The notes: generated by a model from the letters alone, not told the origin. Shown: positions 34,736 to 46,317, counted from the first letter of the stretch. The stretch is DNA of 64,000 nt from Owenia fusiformis (GCA_903813345.2 CAIIXF020000008.1:34126867-34190866), one strand, 5' to 3'. Numbers and translations: made by a program.

Positions 34736-35867
34736 GATTCTCGCAATCTTTATTCAATCAGCGTTTGCGAGTGTGTCGGCTCACGTATAAAAGGTGAATC
34801 CAACTCAAATCCATGCAGGGGTGTATGAGGTACTCGAATATGAAAGAGCTCGTGAAATCTGAATTTATATGCACATGGTCAATGTTTACACATGTTTGGA
34901 GTTATTGAAGAAAATGTGATATGGGTGTGGTTCCGGATTTGAAGTCATTGCTGGAAAATATGATTTTAATACGTGAAATTATATCTATAAATACAGCACT
35001 AAAAATAACAGTACACTATATACATGTATGATTGTGTCCAGAAATGTTTGAAACCCTTACGGAAAATTCTGTCTACATTTTGTCACCATTGCTCTTCCCG
35101 CATTCTAGTGCTGTTTGAATGAATATATTAATTAATGTATTTCTAACTAAAATATATCACTTTTTTTATAAACCAAAAACATTTAGATCATAAAAAATTA
35201 TTCAATACTTGAGTGAGCACCATATGCAAGGGTTACTAAGTTGACACAGTAAATGACCACTGATATTGTTTTATTTCATGCACACAGCGTATTCTGCTAA
35301 GGCCATAAGAAGTAGATCCTCTGTTTTGCGTCCCCTTGCTTGCACGATTTTGAGTAAATCAGAAAAAACACATCCAAATAGCAATCACAAGGGTCTGAAA
35401 GTACCATCGCATTTCAGAATCAGATGAAATGACGGATAATTTGATGTGCGTCAAAATTGACAGTGTTATAATTATTTGACATACATTGTGTTTTTTCTTA
35501 TTTTTTACCCTTGAATAATAGCTATATTTTTTATATTGTATAAAATGTATAGATATGTGTTTGTAATCACTGCAAATTGGGATGTCATCTTTTTTATGCC
35601 CCTTAAATGTATATATTTCTCAGCAAACAAGTTTGTGTTTTTTTCTTGAGTTTGTGTTTGTTTTCCTTGCCAGGACGCAAAACAAAGAATCTACTTCTTA
35701 TGGCCTAATATACATTTGCTAACACCCCCACTTTCATAGTGAAGTGACTAATTGGTTTATGTTTACGTTTTAATGTGTTTTTGGTTTCTTGTTACAGCAA
35801 GGGGGGCCAGTAAAGTAGACTAACATGTTTGCATGGCAAATTTTGATCGAATATGTGAGACACTTTA
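34736..35867. other. insertion within the DIRS recombinase
   Basis: About 1.1 kb without recombinase homology. It contains the Harbinger-like MITE 35301-35705; the rest is unassigned. No terminal repeats were found for the whole segment. Confidence 0.5.
35301..35705. mobile_element. Harbinger/Tourist-like MITE, 405 bp
   Basis: Ends GGCCATAAGAAGTAGAT and, inverted, GGCCATAAGAAGTAGAT, with inverted similarity through TTTTGCGTCC (about 35 bp). Flanking TAA at 35298-35300 and 35706-35708 fits the 3 bp TWA duplication of PIF/Harbinger. Confidence 0.75.
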
Positions 35868-36311
35868 AAGCTCTCACCACACTGGTGAATAGGGACTCTC
35901 CAGACAGGACACTTTGCCCCCCCCCCCCCAGAGCTCTACGTTACTACCTTCAAGCCACAGTCTCAACAAGAGGCAACCGGAATAGACTGTTTATACCATA
36001 CAAAGCCGGATATACTGGAGATATACACGTAAACACTATATCTTCTTGGGTGAAAAATCTGATCTTGTATACTTACAAAAATTCACAAGAAACAGATTAC
36101 CAAATCAACTCTATTAAAACCCACGAAACCAGGGCTTATCTGCAAGCCTTGCTGTTCAAGCAAATCTATCAGTTACTGCAGTTCTCAAAGCCTGCTCATG
36201 GGCAAATCACAACACATTCACCAGCTTCTACCTACGAGATACATCAGTGATCGAGGGAGAACTGCAGAAATTAGGTCCTATGATGGTTGCAGGCTCACTA
36301 TACGACATATA
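35868..36311 (+). pseudogene. DIRS tyrosine recombinase, catalytic C-terminus
   Basis: Starts LVNRDSPDRTLCP..ALRYYL (the C run at about 35927 is an indel hotspot). It contains HETR at 36122-36133 (catalytic H-x-x-R). In another frame after a shift near 36155 it has SFYLRD, with the nucleophilic tyrosine near 36228, and ends MVAGSLYDI at 36311. The recombinase inserts the circular DNA intermediate. Frameshift and insertions disable it. Confidence 0.85.
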
Positions 36312-36456
36312 GCATCTTCAACAGCTTTGTGGTGCGTCATCATCATTAAACATTCTTATGATTTTATAATGTAAATTATTTAGAATGTTCTACTTGTTGG
36401 TTTGTGGGTCCCTCTGGTTTAACTGAATTCACCCACCTCCTTTTCGGCTACATTCA

Positions 36457-36548
36457 GGCATATAATTGAGAGGTGGGATGTGTAATAATACTGGGAAAAT
36501 CCTTTTTAATTGATTTTCCTGTTTATAAACATACCCACCTCTCAATTA
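36457..36548 (+). repeat. DIRS internal complementary region
   Basis: GGCATATAATTGAGAGGTGG ... TGTGTAATAATAC is the complement of the left outer end. TGGGAAAATCC ... CACCTCTCAATTA is the complement of the right outer end. The two join at 36491/36492. In DIRS-1 this region templates circle completion. Confidence 0.92.
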
Positions 36549-36591
36549 CCAAAGTCCCACCCGACCTCCCCACTATTCATTAGGGGGAATA

Positions 36592-36780
36592 GGGAAATTG
36601 AGGACCTTGGCACGTGTACAAACTTCTTTATTCAATAGTGGACGTGTCCAAGTTAATGTCATCAGTAAAACCAGAGGGGTGTTAGGACTCCATACAGAGA
36701 TTGCTAAAGGAATCTAAGGCATATAATTGAGAGGTGGGTATGTTTATAAACAGGAAAATCAATTAAAAAGGATTTTCCCA
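36592..36780 (-). repeat. DIRS right inverted terminal repeat
   Basis: Inverse of the left repeat plus an extra outer stretch of some 30-40 bases (ending GGATTTTCCCA), as is usual for DIRS-1-like elements. Confidence 0.9.
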
Positions 36781-37877
36781 TTTTGTACTTATCTATTATC
36801 TATTCACAAGAAGTCTTTTAAAACAATTATTTCTTTAAAGAATGGACCCCTGCTTAAATCTCAAATAAATGATAAACGGTAATGTTGTGTGGTCCTCAAC
36901 AAGCAATAAAAATGATTGGAACTTGAACAGCAGGTAATTTTAAAATATTTGTCAATTCCTTTATCACTACATTAAAGATTGCTAAAAATGTGTAAGTCTT
37001 TTTCGCCATGTTATCAAAATATATCCAATGTTGTATATTTTGATGGTGTGATTGTAAATAGCTGTAGAATAAATGCTCTTAAATTGTCCGAGTTCCTGTA
37101 TCTTCTGAATCTGGGAGCATGGCAATGTAAATATATATTTAAGATAGCCAACCTCCTTAAAATTTACCTATCTTTACAAGCCTATCTGCCATCAGCATCA
37201 TATTCTCGTGTTCAAAAGAGGCAGACTTCTTCACATCCCAAGCAAAGATACAGGTCACTGCTTTTGGTTTAAATCCTCTGATAGCTTCCAAATTGTACTC
37301 GAGTATACAGTACAGTTCTATCATTAAAATTGGGGGTTCAGGTGGGGGTCATTGATCTGACCCCCACCTCAACCCCCAAAACATCCCATGATTTAAAAAA
37401 CAATTTTTTAAAATTTATTTATACTAAAAATTACTTATAGGCAATAGGTAAACATGTGCTGTTGGCTGGGCATTAGCATTATCAGCCACAGTCTATGATG
37501 AAGATGTAAACAGTATCAAATCAAACTTAGGGGTTGTATTTGTGGAGAGTTAAAGTGGTGAAAATGACCTAGATACATTTGAGACAATATTCAAGTTTAC
37601 CCCTTGGGGTAGTCTTTTATCGCCATTGAGGATAAGGGAGAGTTTGTCTTGTTGTGATCCATATTTGATGGAATATTGTATGTTCATATTCTTCAATTCA
37701 TTTTCAAGTTCTGTCCAAAATGTTGAATCCGATGCAGAGTGCAGTGAAAGGTGACATATTTGGTTGTTTCACCATCTACTCCACATTGACAAATATGGGG
37801 GACTTTACATTAGTGATATTTTGGGTGAAGAGGTGAGCCTTAAAAATGGGTTAAATAGTGTTGCTAAATCATCTCCA

Positions 37878-38246
37878 TTAAATTGTCCATAAAATCTTTA
37901 TCACCAAGTAGTGTAATAAACTGCTACTTAAAATGGGAGAAACATATTTCTCTACATTGTTGCAAAAGTTGGACCTGGATTTGGCAAAATGGGGACACAT
38001 AATTAATCTGTGTGAAAGAGTATCTCTCAACTCAAGATTACACATTATACATATACCATCACTTTTTCCCCACTTTTCATAATTTGCCTCAAGGCAGAAA
38101 TTACTCGATCTTGCTAGAAATTTCATTTTGGACCCACAAAAATCAAGGTCAGTGTTAAGGTATCTCTTGGTGCGGTTATGGGTTTTAACCTCCCTATATA
38201 TTTCAAGGGAGGGGTGTTCGGCCACCCTAGTGTGGAAATTAGACAT
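37878..38246 (-). pseudogene. C-terminus of a non-LTR retrotransposon ORF (copy C)
   Basis: Best-preserved version, 122 residues. It starts upstream of the frameshift seen in A and B (RVAEHPSLEIYREV ... TDLDFCGSKMKFLARSSNF), then CIMC and HRLIMCPHF. The C-x2-C/H-x4-C arrangement and the preceding short helices resemble the tail of jockey/CR1-like ORF2 proteins. No RT is present upstream. Confidence 0.55.
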
Positions 38247-38356
38247 GCTTTGGGAGTGAGATATAGTTAAAAATGAGGAGTACCATTCCGTTATTCCGAA
38301 AAAATGCCATCATCTTAACCTTTAGCTCTTAAACTATTACGTCTATTTGATGCAAA

Positions 38357-38745
38357 GGACGATTCTCGGTTTGGAGAACAAAGTTCATCAATCTAAATGA
38401 GCATTATCCCTGCTTCGGACAAATTTGATTTTTTTACATAATATAGATTTGAATGTCTACTTTTGAACAGTTATAATTTAATTTGGGTAATACTTCTAGA
38501 TTTTTCACGAAAAAATATTAGCACAGTACACTGATGAACTTTTTTCCCCAAATCAAGACTTGTATTTTATTGAATCGGTTAAATTGAACGTTATCCCTGC
38601 TTCAGACCAATTTGTTATTTTACATCTTGTAGATTTAAATGTCCTCTTTTGAATATTTATAGTTTAATTTGGGTAATATTTCATATATTTTCATTCAAAA
38701 TTATTAGCCCAGGAGACTGACTGTTCTCCAAACCGAGAATCGTCC
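38357..38745. mobile_element. 389 bp MITE unique to copy C
   Basis: Ends GGACGATTCTCGGTTTGGAG and its exact inverse. Copies A and B read through (TTGATGCAAATTTCCAATATG). Flanking AAA/TTT may belong to the terminal repeat. Target duplication unclear. Confidence 0.85.
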
Positions 38746-39354
38746 TTTCTTTGAAAGATTCTTTGCCGACTTTTCATAATTTTAGCAAATTCTTTTTGTT
38801 TAAAAAATTGATTCAGGAGGAATATTTGCAACTAAAATGTGTTAAATAAAATGTTTAGTAATTAGGAATGCTTACCTGCTTAGGATTTGCCTCCATACTG
38901 CAGTGTATCTAATAATAAATGAAAATGATGTTCATACCACTCCATGCAGATTTTCATGTTTCTTCTGTCTTGTATTGTATGGTGGGATTTTGGTATTGAG
39001 CATAATACATTACAACATAGTCAAATATGTCATACATGACATGGTTTTATTTGAAACAACTGTGAGCAATAAGGATGGAGTCAGGGGTTATATTTTTGTT
39101 TTAAACAAACCAGCTTTTTGAAAAATTCTTATATTTGGAATTCATCGAAGCAATGAGTCACATATTATTAATGTCGTTGTGATGTCATCCCTTAGAACTT
39201 TAATACTGTAAAGTTGCATTTAATAATTCACAGTAACAGTCTAGTCGAGTACACAACGAGAAGCAATATACATTATGTGGCATATAAGATCAAAAGAAAA
39301 ACAAAATGAGTTACATTTGAAGTTAACAAGTTAAATGATAAATAACTTAATGGT

Positions 39355-39515
39355 TCAAAAGTCAAGTAATGGTCCAAAGAATCTATTCCCGTTATCAGTA
39401 TGATTGCTCAAATAATCCATGAAGGCCTCAACAAGCTCGTCCTCTGAGATTTTCTCATCACCATTTGTATCAATATAATCAAACTGCATCCTTGCCAGTG
39501 TTGGGTCCAATTTAA
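39355..39515 (-). pseudogene. decayed duplicate of the EF-hand terminal exon
   Basis: Minus strand. It encodes LDPTLARMQFDYIDTNGDEKISEDE ... NGNRFFGPLLDF then TGA, parallel to 16783-17007. The first EF-hand loop and the splice acceptor are missing: homology ends at about 39515 with unrelated sequence. In the remaining loop the conserved glycine at position 6 is glutamate (DTNGDEKISEDE). It is a by-product of the large duplication. Confidence 0.8.
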
Positions 39516-39539
39516 ACATTTGTGTATTGTAGGATTCGG

Positions 39540-40097
39540 TTTATATGACATGGGGCATTGAATGTGATACTGCATAAGTGAAAATAAAATATGGCCACAA
39601 AACATAGATTAATTCCTTTGGAACAACTGTGATCAGTAAGGGTGGGGGCAGGGGTTATCTTTGTATTCAAGTTTTCATGCATTTTAAGACAGGCCTTGAT
39701 TTAATATTGAAACATGCTTAGTTGAAACACACAACAAAGAATTAAAAGGCTATTGAATATGTTACATTTAGCTGCAATAAATGTTGACATGGGGCATTGA
39801 ACATGATACTGCATAAGTGAAAATAAAATATGACCACAAAACATAGATTAATACTTTTGAAACAACTGTGAGAAGTACAGATGAGGCCAGGGGTTATCTT
39901 TTTTTTTGCTCATGTAGAACTTTATATTCAACTTTTTGAGAAATAATGTTGATTTAATATTTAAACATTGCTTTCTTATTACACAGGCCCATAAAACTAA
40001 AACACAACAAAGTAAGAGCAAAAAGCTATATAACATGCTAGAGCTGCAATATAAAAAATATGGCTATGTGAAACCCACAAAAGAGCCATTACTATGT
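39540..40097. repeat. repeated ~240 bp motif, several copies
   Basis: GACATGGGGCATTGAA ... TGCATAAGTGAAAATAAAATAT ... AACAACTGTGA ... AGGGGTTATCTTT occurs at about 39545-39660 and 39783-39905. Diverged relatives lie at 40690-40795 and in copies A, B and C (for example 13320-13425). Confidence 0.7.
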
Positions 40098-40445
40098 ACA
40101 ATGTTGCTCTATAAAGCAAGCCCTCTCCTTCAAACTTCATGAAATATACCTTTACTGCCATCTATTTATCCATCTATGAAGCTATAAACCCTCTACTTCT
40201 TCAAACTGCATCAAATCTACCTTTACTGCCATCTATTTATCCATCTATGAAGCAAGCCCTCTACTTCAAACTGAATCAAATCTACCTTTACTGTCATCTA
40301 TTTATCCATCTATGAAGCTAGAAACCCTCTACTTCACAATGCATCAAATCTACCTTTACTGCCATCTATTTATCCATCTATGAAGCAAGCCCTCTACTTC
40401 AAACTGCATCAAATCTACCTTTACTGCCCTCTATTTATCCATTTT
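40098..40445 (+). repeat. 65 bp minisatellite, segment 1
   Basis: About five units of the form AAGCAAGCCCTCTACTTCAA, then ACTGCATCAAATCTACC, then TTTACTGCCATCTATTTATCC. Confidence 0.92.
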
Positions 40446-41372
40446 AATGATTAAAAGGGGCTAAGAGGTTTTGTTATGTTCTCTTATGTAACTCTTTGTC
40501 CTTTTTGATTTCCCAGTGCAAAGAGAAAAAGTGTGAATTGGATTCTCAATGACTTGTTCATCTGTTTATTTTATATATGCTTTATATGTTTTACTACTTT
40601 TGCCTGTGGTTCATGGATTAGTGAAGAGAAATATATGAATGGGTAATTACCATATTAATAAAATGAATATACTTCAATTCAAAAATACTATGTTTATGCA
40701 AGTGAAATAAGTGAAATAAAATGTAGCCATAAACATAGCTTTATTGCTTTGAAACAACTGAATAATGTGATGGAAGGGGTTATCTTTCTGTTTGCTCATC
40801 TAGAACATTGTTTTCAAATTTTTTATGTCTTTGCATATGATATATGCAATATAATATTAGAGAGATTTCGCAACACACTTATAGCGTGTTTTCTTATGTT
40901 TGTAATTCATAAATGTGTACTATGCCATCTTTTGTGATACTTGGCATGAAATCATATTAGTATCCAACCCACCTTACAAAGACACAGGCTGGTATCAAAA
41001 GATTTGTCCGCTGTGATGGAGCATGCTACTTTTCATAAAAACATTAAGAAAACCACACAATTTTTTTTACTCATATGTTTTGCAATATCAAAGAAAATTA
41101 CTGACTCCATGCAATGAATATATCATTTGCGGGTAACTCACTTCTGTTTGAAGTCAAATAATGCTGGAAGGAAATGCTATTGAAAATGGTGCCCGAGTAT
41201 CATACTCCAAAATGTAGAAGTCATTCTGGGTGAATCGATCAGTGATACAGTATTTCTATATTTCTACATTTCTATATGTACAAGAACATGAACGTTTTTC
41301 CCCAATACACCATTTTTATTTCCTTCTTGCCTTTTTGATGCTTTAGCCCTTTACCGTTTACACCACAAAACC

Positions 41373-41545
41373 TCATATTTCGATGACAGCCTGTATCCTT
41401 ATTGCTACATTGTTCTTCACATTTGATAACAATTCCGGTGGAATGTTTTGGATTTCTCTTTGCATGTTGCCCTTAAGTTGTTTTAGGTCTTTTTGCTTGG
41501 AATGAGCATTAAAACACTCCTTCAAATAGCCACAGCGAAAGATGT
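41373..41545 (-). pseudogene. mariner-type transposase C-terminus, minus copy
   Basis: Encodes GYLKECF ... KDLKQLKGNMQREIQNIPPELLSNVKNNVAIRIQAVIEI, the C-terminal helix pattern (IPPELL, then R.Q..IE) of DUF4817-group transposases. The catalytic region is missing. Confidence 0.65.
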
Positions 41546-42342
41546 TTGAATATGACGATGGCAGAACAAACACAGAGAATCAGGTCAATTATCGGCAAAT
41601 GATTCAGGAGTTACCTTCCAGAGTTACACAGGCTAGCCTGGATCCTAAATGATCTCCAAATGAAAACACAGTGGTCTCAAATATACCAATACGCGATAAC
41701 GTTAAATTTCGTTCAGTTTAGCTACCTCTCGTTTGAAGAGCTCTCATGTATGGTACAGCTTCGTCTACATCCGGGTTCTTTCCCATTGGATTACACAGGG
41801 GTGCTATTTTCAATGCCGCACTCCGGCTCTATTAAACATTTATGTAGAGTTTCATTTGCACAAACGATAGGTATGTATATAATTAAGATATATGACAAAG
41901 CTTTTTGAGCTATAATCCCCAAATCCAAAGAAATCTGTAGTTGAAAATGCCGTCCAATTCCAGTGACATCACTGATATCCCAGAAATTGCTCAGACGCCA
42001 TCGAAGATCGAAAAATATAAATAATGTTACTTTGAATCTCCGATTATCTTTCTGATTATTGAATAGATTGGATTATATAACTATAATGCTTGAGGGCTGA
42101 TGGAAGATCAGAAGCTGAGAAACGTTCAGAGTAATCGACTCGTTCGGCGGCCCAATGAAAATTTGTCCCTTCCAAAGCGATGCATCATGGGAGATATTTA
42201 TGTAAATTAGCACCTGAACTCTTATCGCGAATAGGAGTATTGATCGAGCCCCTCTACACACAAGGCAACACCAATCCCAACCAAAGCAGTTTCTTGAACG
42301 TCTGACCTCTCTCTATAAGGGGACTATAAGGCATTGTGAGGG

Positions 42343-42500
42343 CCTCCCTATTCACCAGATTTGAGGGCCCATACTTTTTTCTCTGGGGCTATTTGAAGGA
42401 CCAATTTTATGCTAAATCCAAGCTAAGAGACCTAGAACAACTTAAGACCATCATCCGAACAGAAATCAAAACATTCCACCAGAAATATCAAATGTGATGA
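42343..42500 (+). pseudogene. mariner-type transposase C-terminus, plus copy
   Basis: PPYSPDLRAHTFF, then after a one-base shift LWGYLKDQFYAKSKLRDLEQLK. It is parallel to the minus copy and ends in the same non-coding sequence. Decayed. Confidence 0.7.
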
Positions 42501-43035
42501 ACAATGTAGTAGTAAGGATGCAGACTGTCATCGAAATATGAGATTACATTGATTATGTGGTGTAAAAGGTAAAGGGTTAAAGTATCAAAAAGGCGAAACT
42601 GAATTAAAAACTGTGTATAGGGGAAAAAACGTTCATGTTTTGACTACAAGACCATGCAAAAAATGTCTGAAAATATTGATTGGTTTGTCTATGCTGTTGA
42701 GATACTTTTGGGTACATTTTTTGAGACACCCTATATACACATAATATAAACATAAGTTGTACTACAATGTAGATACATTTTGAGAACTTCTGTTTTTTGA
42801 AAACTTGAATTGGATGACTATCTACCTACTGTATACATCCAATGAAAAAAAAAATTTGTTTTAAAACGGTAGATCCTATACACATCTATCACATTTATCA
42901 CCTTTTTCTGGCTAAACAAAATATTATATGTCGTCTTTATTGAAAAAGTAAAAAATACACAAAAGTCACCCCCCCCCCCATATGATACTTGACCTTCTTT
43001 TGACCCCATTTGACCTAGTTTTTACAGCTCCCCAA

Positions 43036-45302
43036 ACCTACCTTTACTGCCATCTATTTATTATCCATCTATCAAGCTAGCCCTCCACTTCAAACTGCAT
43101 CAAATCTACCTTTACTGTCATCTATTTATCCATCTATGAATCAAACCCTCTACTTCAAACTGCATCAAATCTATCTTTACTGCCATCTTTTTATCCATCT
43201 ATGAATCAAACCCTCTACTTCAAACTGCATCAAATCTACCTTTACTGTCATCTATTTATCAGTCTATCAAGTAAGCCCTCTACTTCAAACTGCATCAAAT
43301 CTACCTTTACTGTCCTCTATTTATCCATCTATGAAGCAAGTCCTCTACTTCTTCAAACTGCATCAAATCTACCTTTACTGCCATCTATTTATCCATCTAT
43401 AAAGTAAGCCCTCTAGTTCAAACTGCATCAAATCTACCTTTACTGCCATCCATTTATCCATCTATGAAGCTCGCCCTCTACTTCCCAATGCATCAAATCG
43501 ACCTTTACTGTCATCTATTTATCCATCTATAAAGCAAACCCTCTACTTCAAACTGCATCAAATCTACCTTAAATGCCATCTATTTATTGATCTATGAAAC
43601 TATTAGCCCTCTACTTCACAATGCATCAAATCTACCTTTACTGTCATCTATTTATCCATCTATGAAGTAAGCCCTCTACTTCAAACTGCATCAAATCTAC
43701 CTTTACTGTCCTCTATCTATTTATCCATCTATAAAGTAAGCCCTCTACTTCAAACTGCATCAAATCTACCTTTACTGTCCTCTATTTATCCATCTATAAA
43801 GTAAGCCCTCTACTTCAAACTGCATCAAATCTACCTTTACTGTCATCTATTTATCCATCTATCAAGTAAGCCCTCTACTTCAAACTGCATCAAATCGACC
43901 TTTACTGCCATCCATTTATCCATCCATAAAGCTAGCCCTCTACTTCCCAATGCATCAAATCGACCTTTACTGTCATCTATTTATCCATCTATAAAGCAAA
44001 CCCTCTACTTCAAACTGCATCAAATCTACCTTAAATGCCATCTATTTATTGATCTATGAAACTATTAGCCCTCTACTTCACAATGCATCAAATCTACCTT
44101 TACTGTCATCTATTTATCCATCTATGAAGTAAGCCCTCTACTTCAAACTGCATCAAATCTACCTTTACTGTCCTCTATTTATCCATCTATAAAGTAAGCC
44201 CTCTACTTCAAACTGCATCAAATCTACCTTTACTGTCATCTATTTATCCATCTATAAAGCAAGCCCTTTGCTTTAAACTGCATCAAATCTACCTTTACTG
44301 TCATCTATTTATCCATCTATGAAGCTAGTCCTCTACTTCAAACTGCATTAAATCTACCTTTACTGCCATCTATCTATCCATCTGTAAAGCAAACCCTCTC
44401 CTTCAAACTACATCAAATCGACCTTTACTGGCATCTATTTACCCATCTATAAAGTAAGCCCTCTACTTCAAACTGCATCAAATCTACCTTTACTGCCATC
44501 TATTTATCTATCTATGAATCAAGCCTTCTACTTCAAACTGCATCAAATCTACATTTACTGTCATCTATTTATCCATCTATAAAGCAGGTCCTCTACTTCA
44601 AACTGCATTAAATCTACCTTTACTGCCATCTATTTACCCATCTATATAGCAAGCCCTCTACTTCAAACTGCATCAAATCTACCTTTACTGCCATCTATTT
44701 ATTAATCTATGAAGCTATAAGCCCTCTACTTCAAACTGCATCAAATCTACCTTTACTGCCATCTATTTATTAATCTATGAAGCTATAAGCCCTCTACTTC
44801 AAACTGCATCAAATCTACCTTTACTGCCATCTATTTATCCATCTATGAAGCAAGTCCTCTACTTCACAATGCATCAAATCTACCTTTACTGTTATCTATT
44901 TATCCATCTAAAAAGCAGGTCCTCTAGTTCAAACTGCATTAAATCTACCTTTACTGCCATCTATTTATCCATCTATATAGCAAGCCCTTTACTTCAAACT
45001 GCATCAAATCTACCTTTACTGCCATCTATTTATCCATCTATATAGCAAGCCTTCTACTTCAAACTGCATCAAATCTACCTTTACTGTCATCTATTTATCC
45101 ATCTATAAAGCAGGTCCTCCAGTTCAAACTGCATTAAATCTACCTTTACTGCCATCTATTTATCCATCTATATAGCAAGCCCTTTACTTCAAACTGCGTC
45201 AAATCTACCTTTACTGCCATCTATTTATCCATCTATATAGCAAGCCCTCTACTTCAAACTGCATTAAATAGACCTTTACTGCCATCTATTTATCCATTTA
45301 TA
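43036..45302 (+). repeat. 65 bp minisatellite, main array
   Basis: Roughly 35 units. Unit variants recur together: the combination with CTTCCCAATGCATCAAATCG and ACCTTAAATGCC appears at about 43481 and about 43942, a higher-order repeat of seven units (~461 bp). Small frames here are by-products. Confidence 0.95.
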
Positions 45303-45304
45303 TA

Positions 45305-46218
45305 CAGGGTGTTAAAAAAAAACGCAACCCAAAGAAATTGCTATATCTTGAAAAATACTGGTTCAATTATGTTCATATTTTCAGGAAATAAAGAAGAGAC
45401 TGTGTATGTATAGGTCCTGTCAATGGTTAGTTGCAAAACATGATGCCTTGGACACCTGCTCAAAAGACAGTTGTACTAGCAAAATACGAAAAACGCAGTC
45501 AGGGGTGACTGCAACCGCAAACAAATTAAACAACTTCCTAACCATAGTGTTTTGGCTCTTCAAATTTGGCACAAACCATCTTCATTCACTGTATGATAAA
45601 TCTGTAGAGTGAAATCAAAATCACTTCAGGGACTTCACTGTCATGGTTGAAATGCTTTCAAATCGCAGTCAAACGCCCTGGTTCAGGGAGACTTAAGAAG
45701 GCATTTTGACCATGACTATAAAGTCCCTAGAGTGATTTTGATGAAACTTCACAAATTCACCACACATTGAATGAGGATAATTTGTGCCAAATCTTAAGTG
45801 CCAAAACACCATGGTTAGAAAGTTATTTGATTTTATTGCTGTGGCAGTCACCTCTGACTGCGTTTTCATATTTTCCTAGTACAACTGTCATTTGAGCAGG
45901 TGTCCAAAGCATCATAATTTACAACTTACTGACAACAGGAGCTATACATACACAGTCTCTTCTTTCTTTTCCTGAAAAAATAAACATAATTGAATTAGTA
46001 TTTTCCAAGATATGGTTATTTTCCATTGCGTTTTTCGTATTTTGCTAGTACAACTGTCTTTTGAGCAAGTGTCCAGGACATCATGTTTTACAACTAAATA
46101 ACAACAGGGGCTATACATACACAGTCTCTTCTTTCTTTCCTGAAAATATGAACATAATTGGATAAGTATTTTCCAAGATAACGCGATTTCTTTGGGTTGC
46201 GTTTTTTTTAACATCCTG
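45305..46218. mobile_element. 914 bp long-TIR mariner-like element in the minisatellite
   Basis: Ends CAGGGTGTTAAAAAAAAACG and, inverted, CAGGATGTTAAAAAAAACGC. Inverted similarity runs about 210 bp. TA flanks lie at 45303-45304 and 46219-46220, with minisatellite on both sides. The right arm is present twice in tandem (about 45835-46020 and 46020-46218). No transposase. Confidence 0.88.
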
Positions 46219-46220
46219 TA

Positions 46221-46317
46221 GCAAGCCTTCTACTTCAAACTGCATTAAATCTACCTTTACTGCCATCTATTTATCCATCTATGAAGCTAGCCCTTTACTT
46301 TAACTGCATCAAATCTA
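46221..46317 (+). repeat. 65 bp minisatellite, last units
   Basis: About one and a half units after the insertion, ending AACTGCATCAAATCTACC. Confidence 0.9.

Larger units (their letters stand above)
24373..36780 (+). mobile_element. DIRS-type tyrosine-recombinase retrotransposon
   Basis: Gene order is gag-like, RT with RNase H, then tyrosine recombinase. It has inverted terminal repeats (24373-24533 and 36592-36780) and an internal complementary region (36457-36548) that joins the complements of both outer ends. This is the architecture defined for DIRS-1. Compared with the empty paralogue at about 10537, the ends join with no target duplication, as expected for recombinase integration. About 12.4 kb in total, of which roughly 6.8 kb is later insertions. 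Frameshifts in gag and recombinase, plus the insertions, make it inactive. Confidence 0.92.
36781..39354. repeat. segmental duplication copy C
   Basis: 36781-37265 continues the match to 10538-11130. 37270-39190 matches copies A and B, and to 39354 matches B only. It lacks the (GTCTGTCC) insert and the hAT MITE at 16245. It has its own MITE at 38357. Confidence 0.88.
40446..43035. other. insert between minisatellite segments, with mariner relics
   Basis: Separates two stretches of the same minisatellite. It contains two transposase C-terminal fragments in opposite orientation (41373-41545 minus; 42343-42500 plus) and inverted similarity between 41285-41450 and 42470-42640. The ends of the insert were not resolved; GGGTGTCTCAAAAAATGTAC (inverted, at about 42733) may be one terminus. 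Confidence 0.6.

Noticed and set aside
34736-35867. Possible intron in the DIRS recombinase (pyrimidine tract and TTACAG near 35795)
   Set aside because: No donor in a suitable phase at the left side, and the segment contains a MITE; insertion is simpler.
43036-45302. CRISPR-like regular repeats
   Set aside because: Units are contiguous 65 bp minisatellite copies without unique spacers, in animal DNA.
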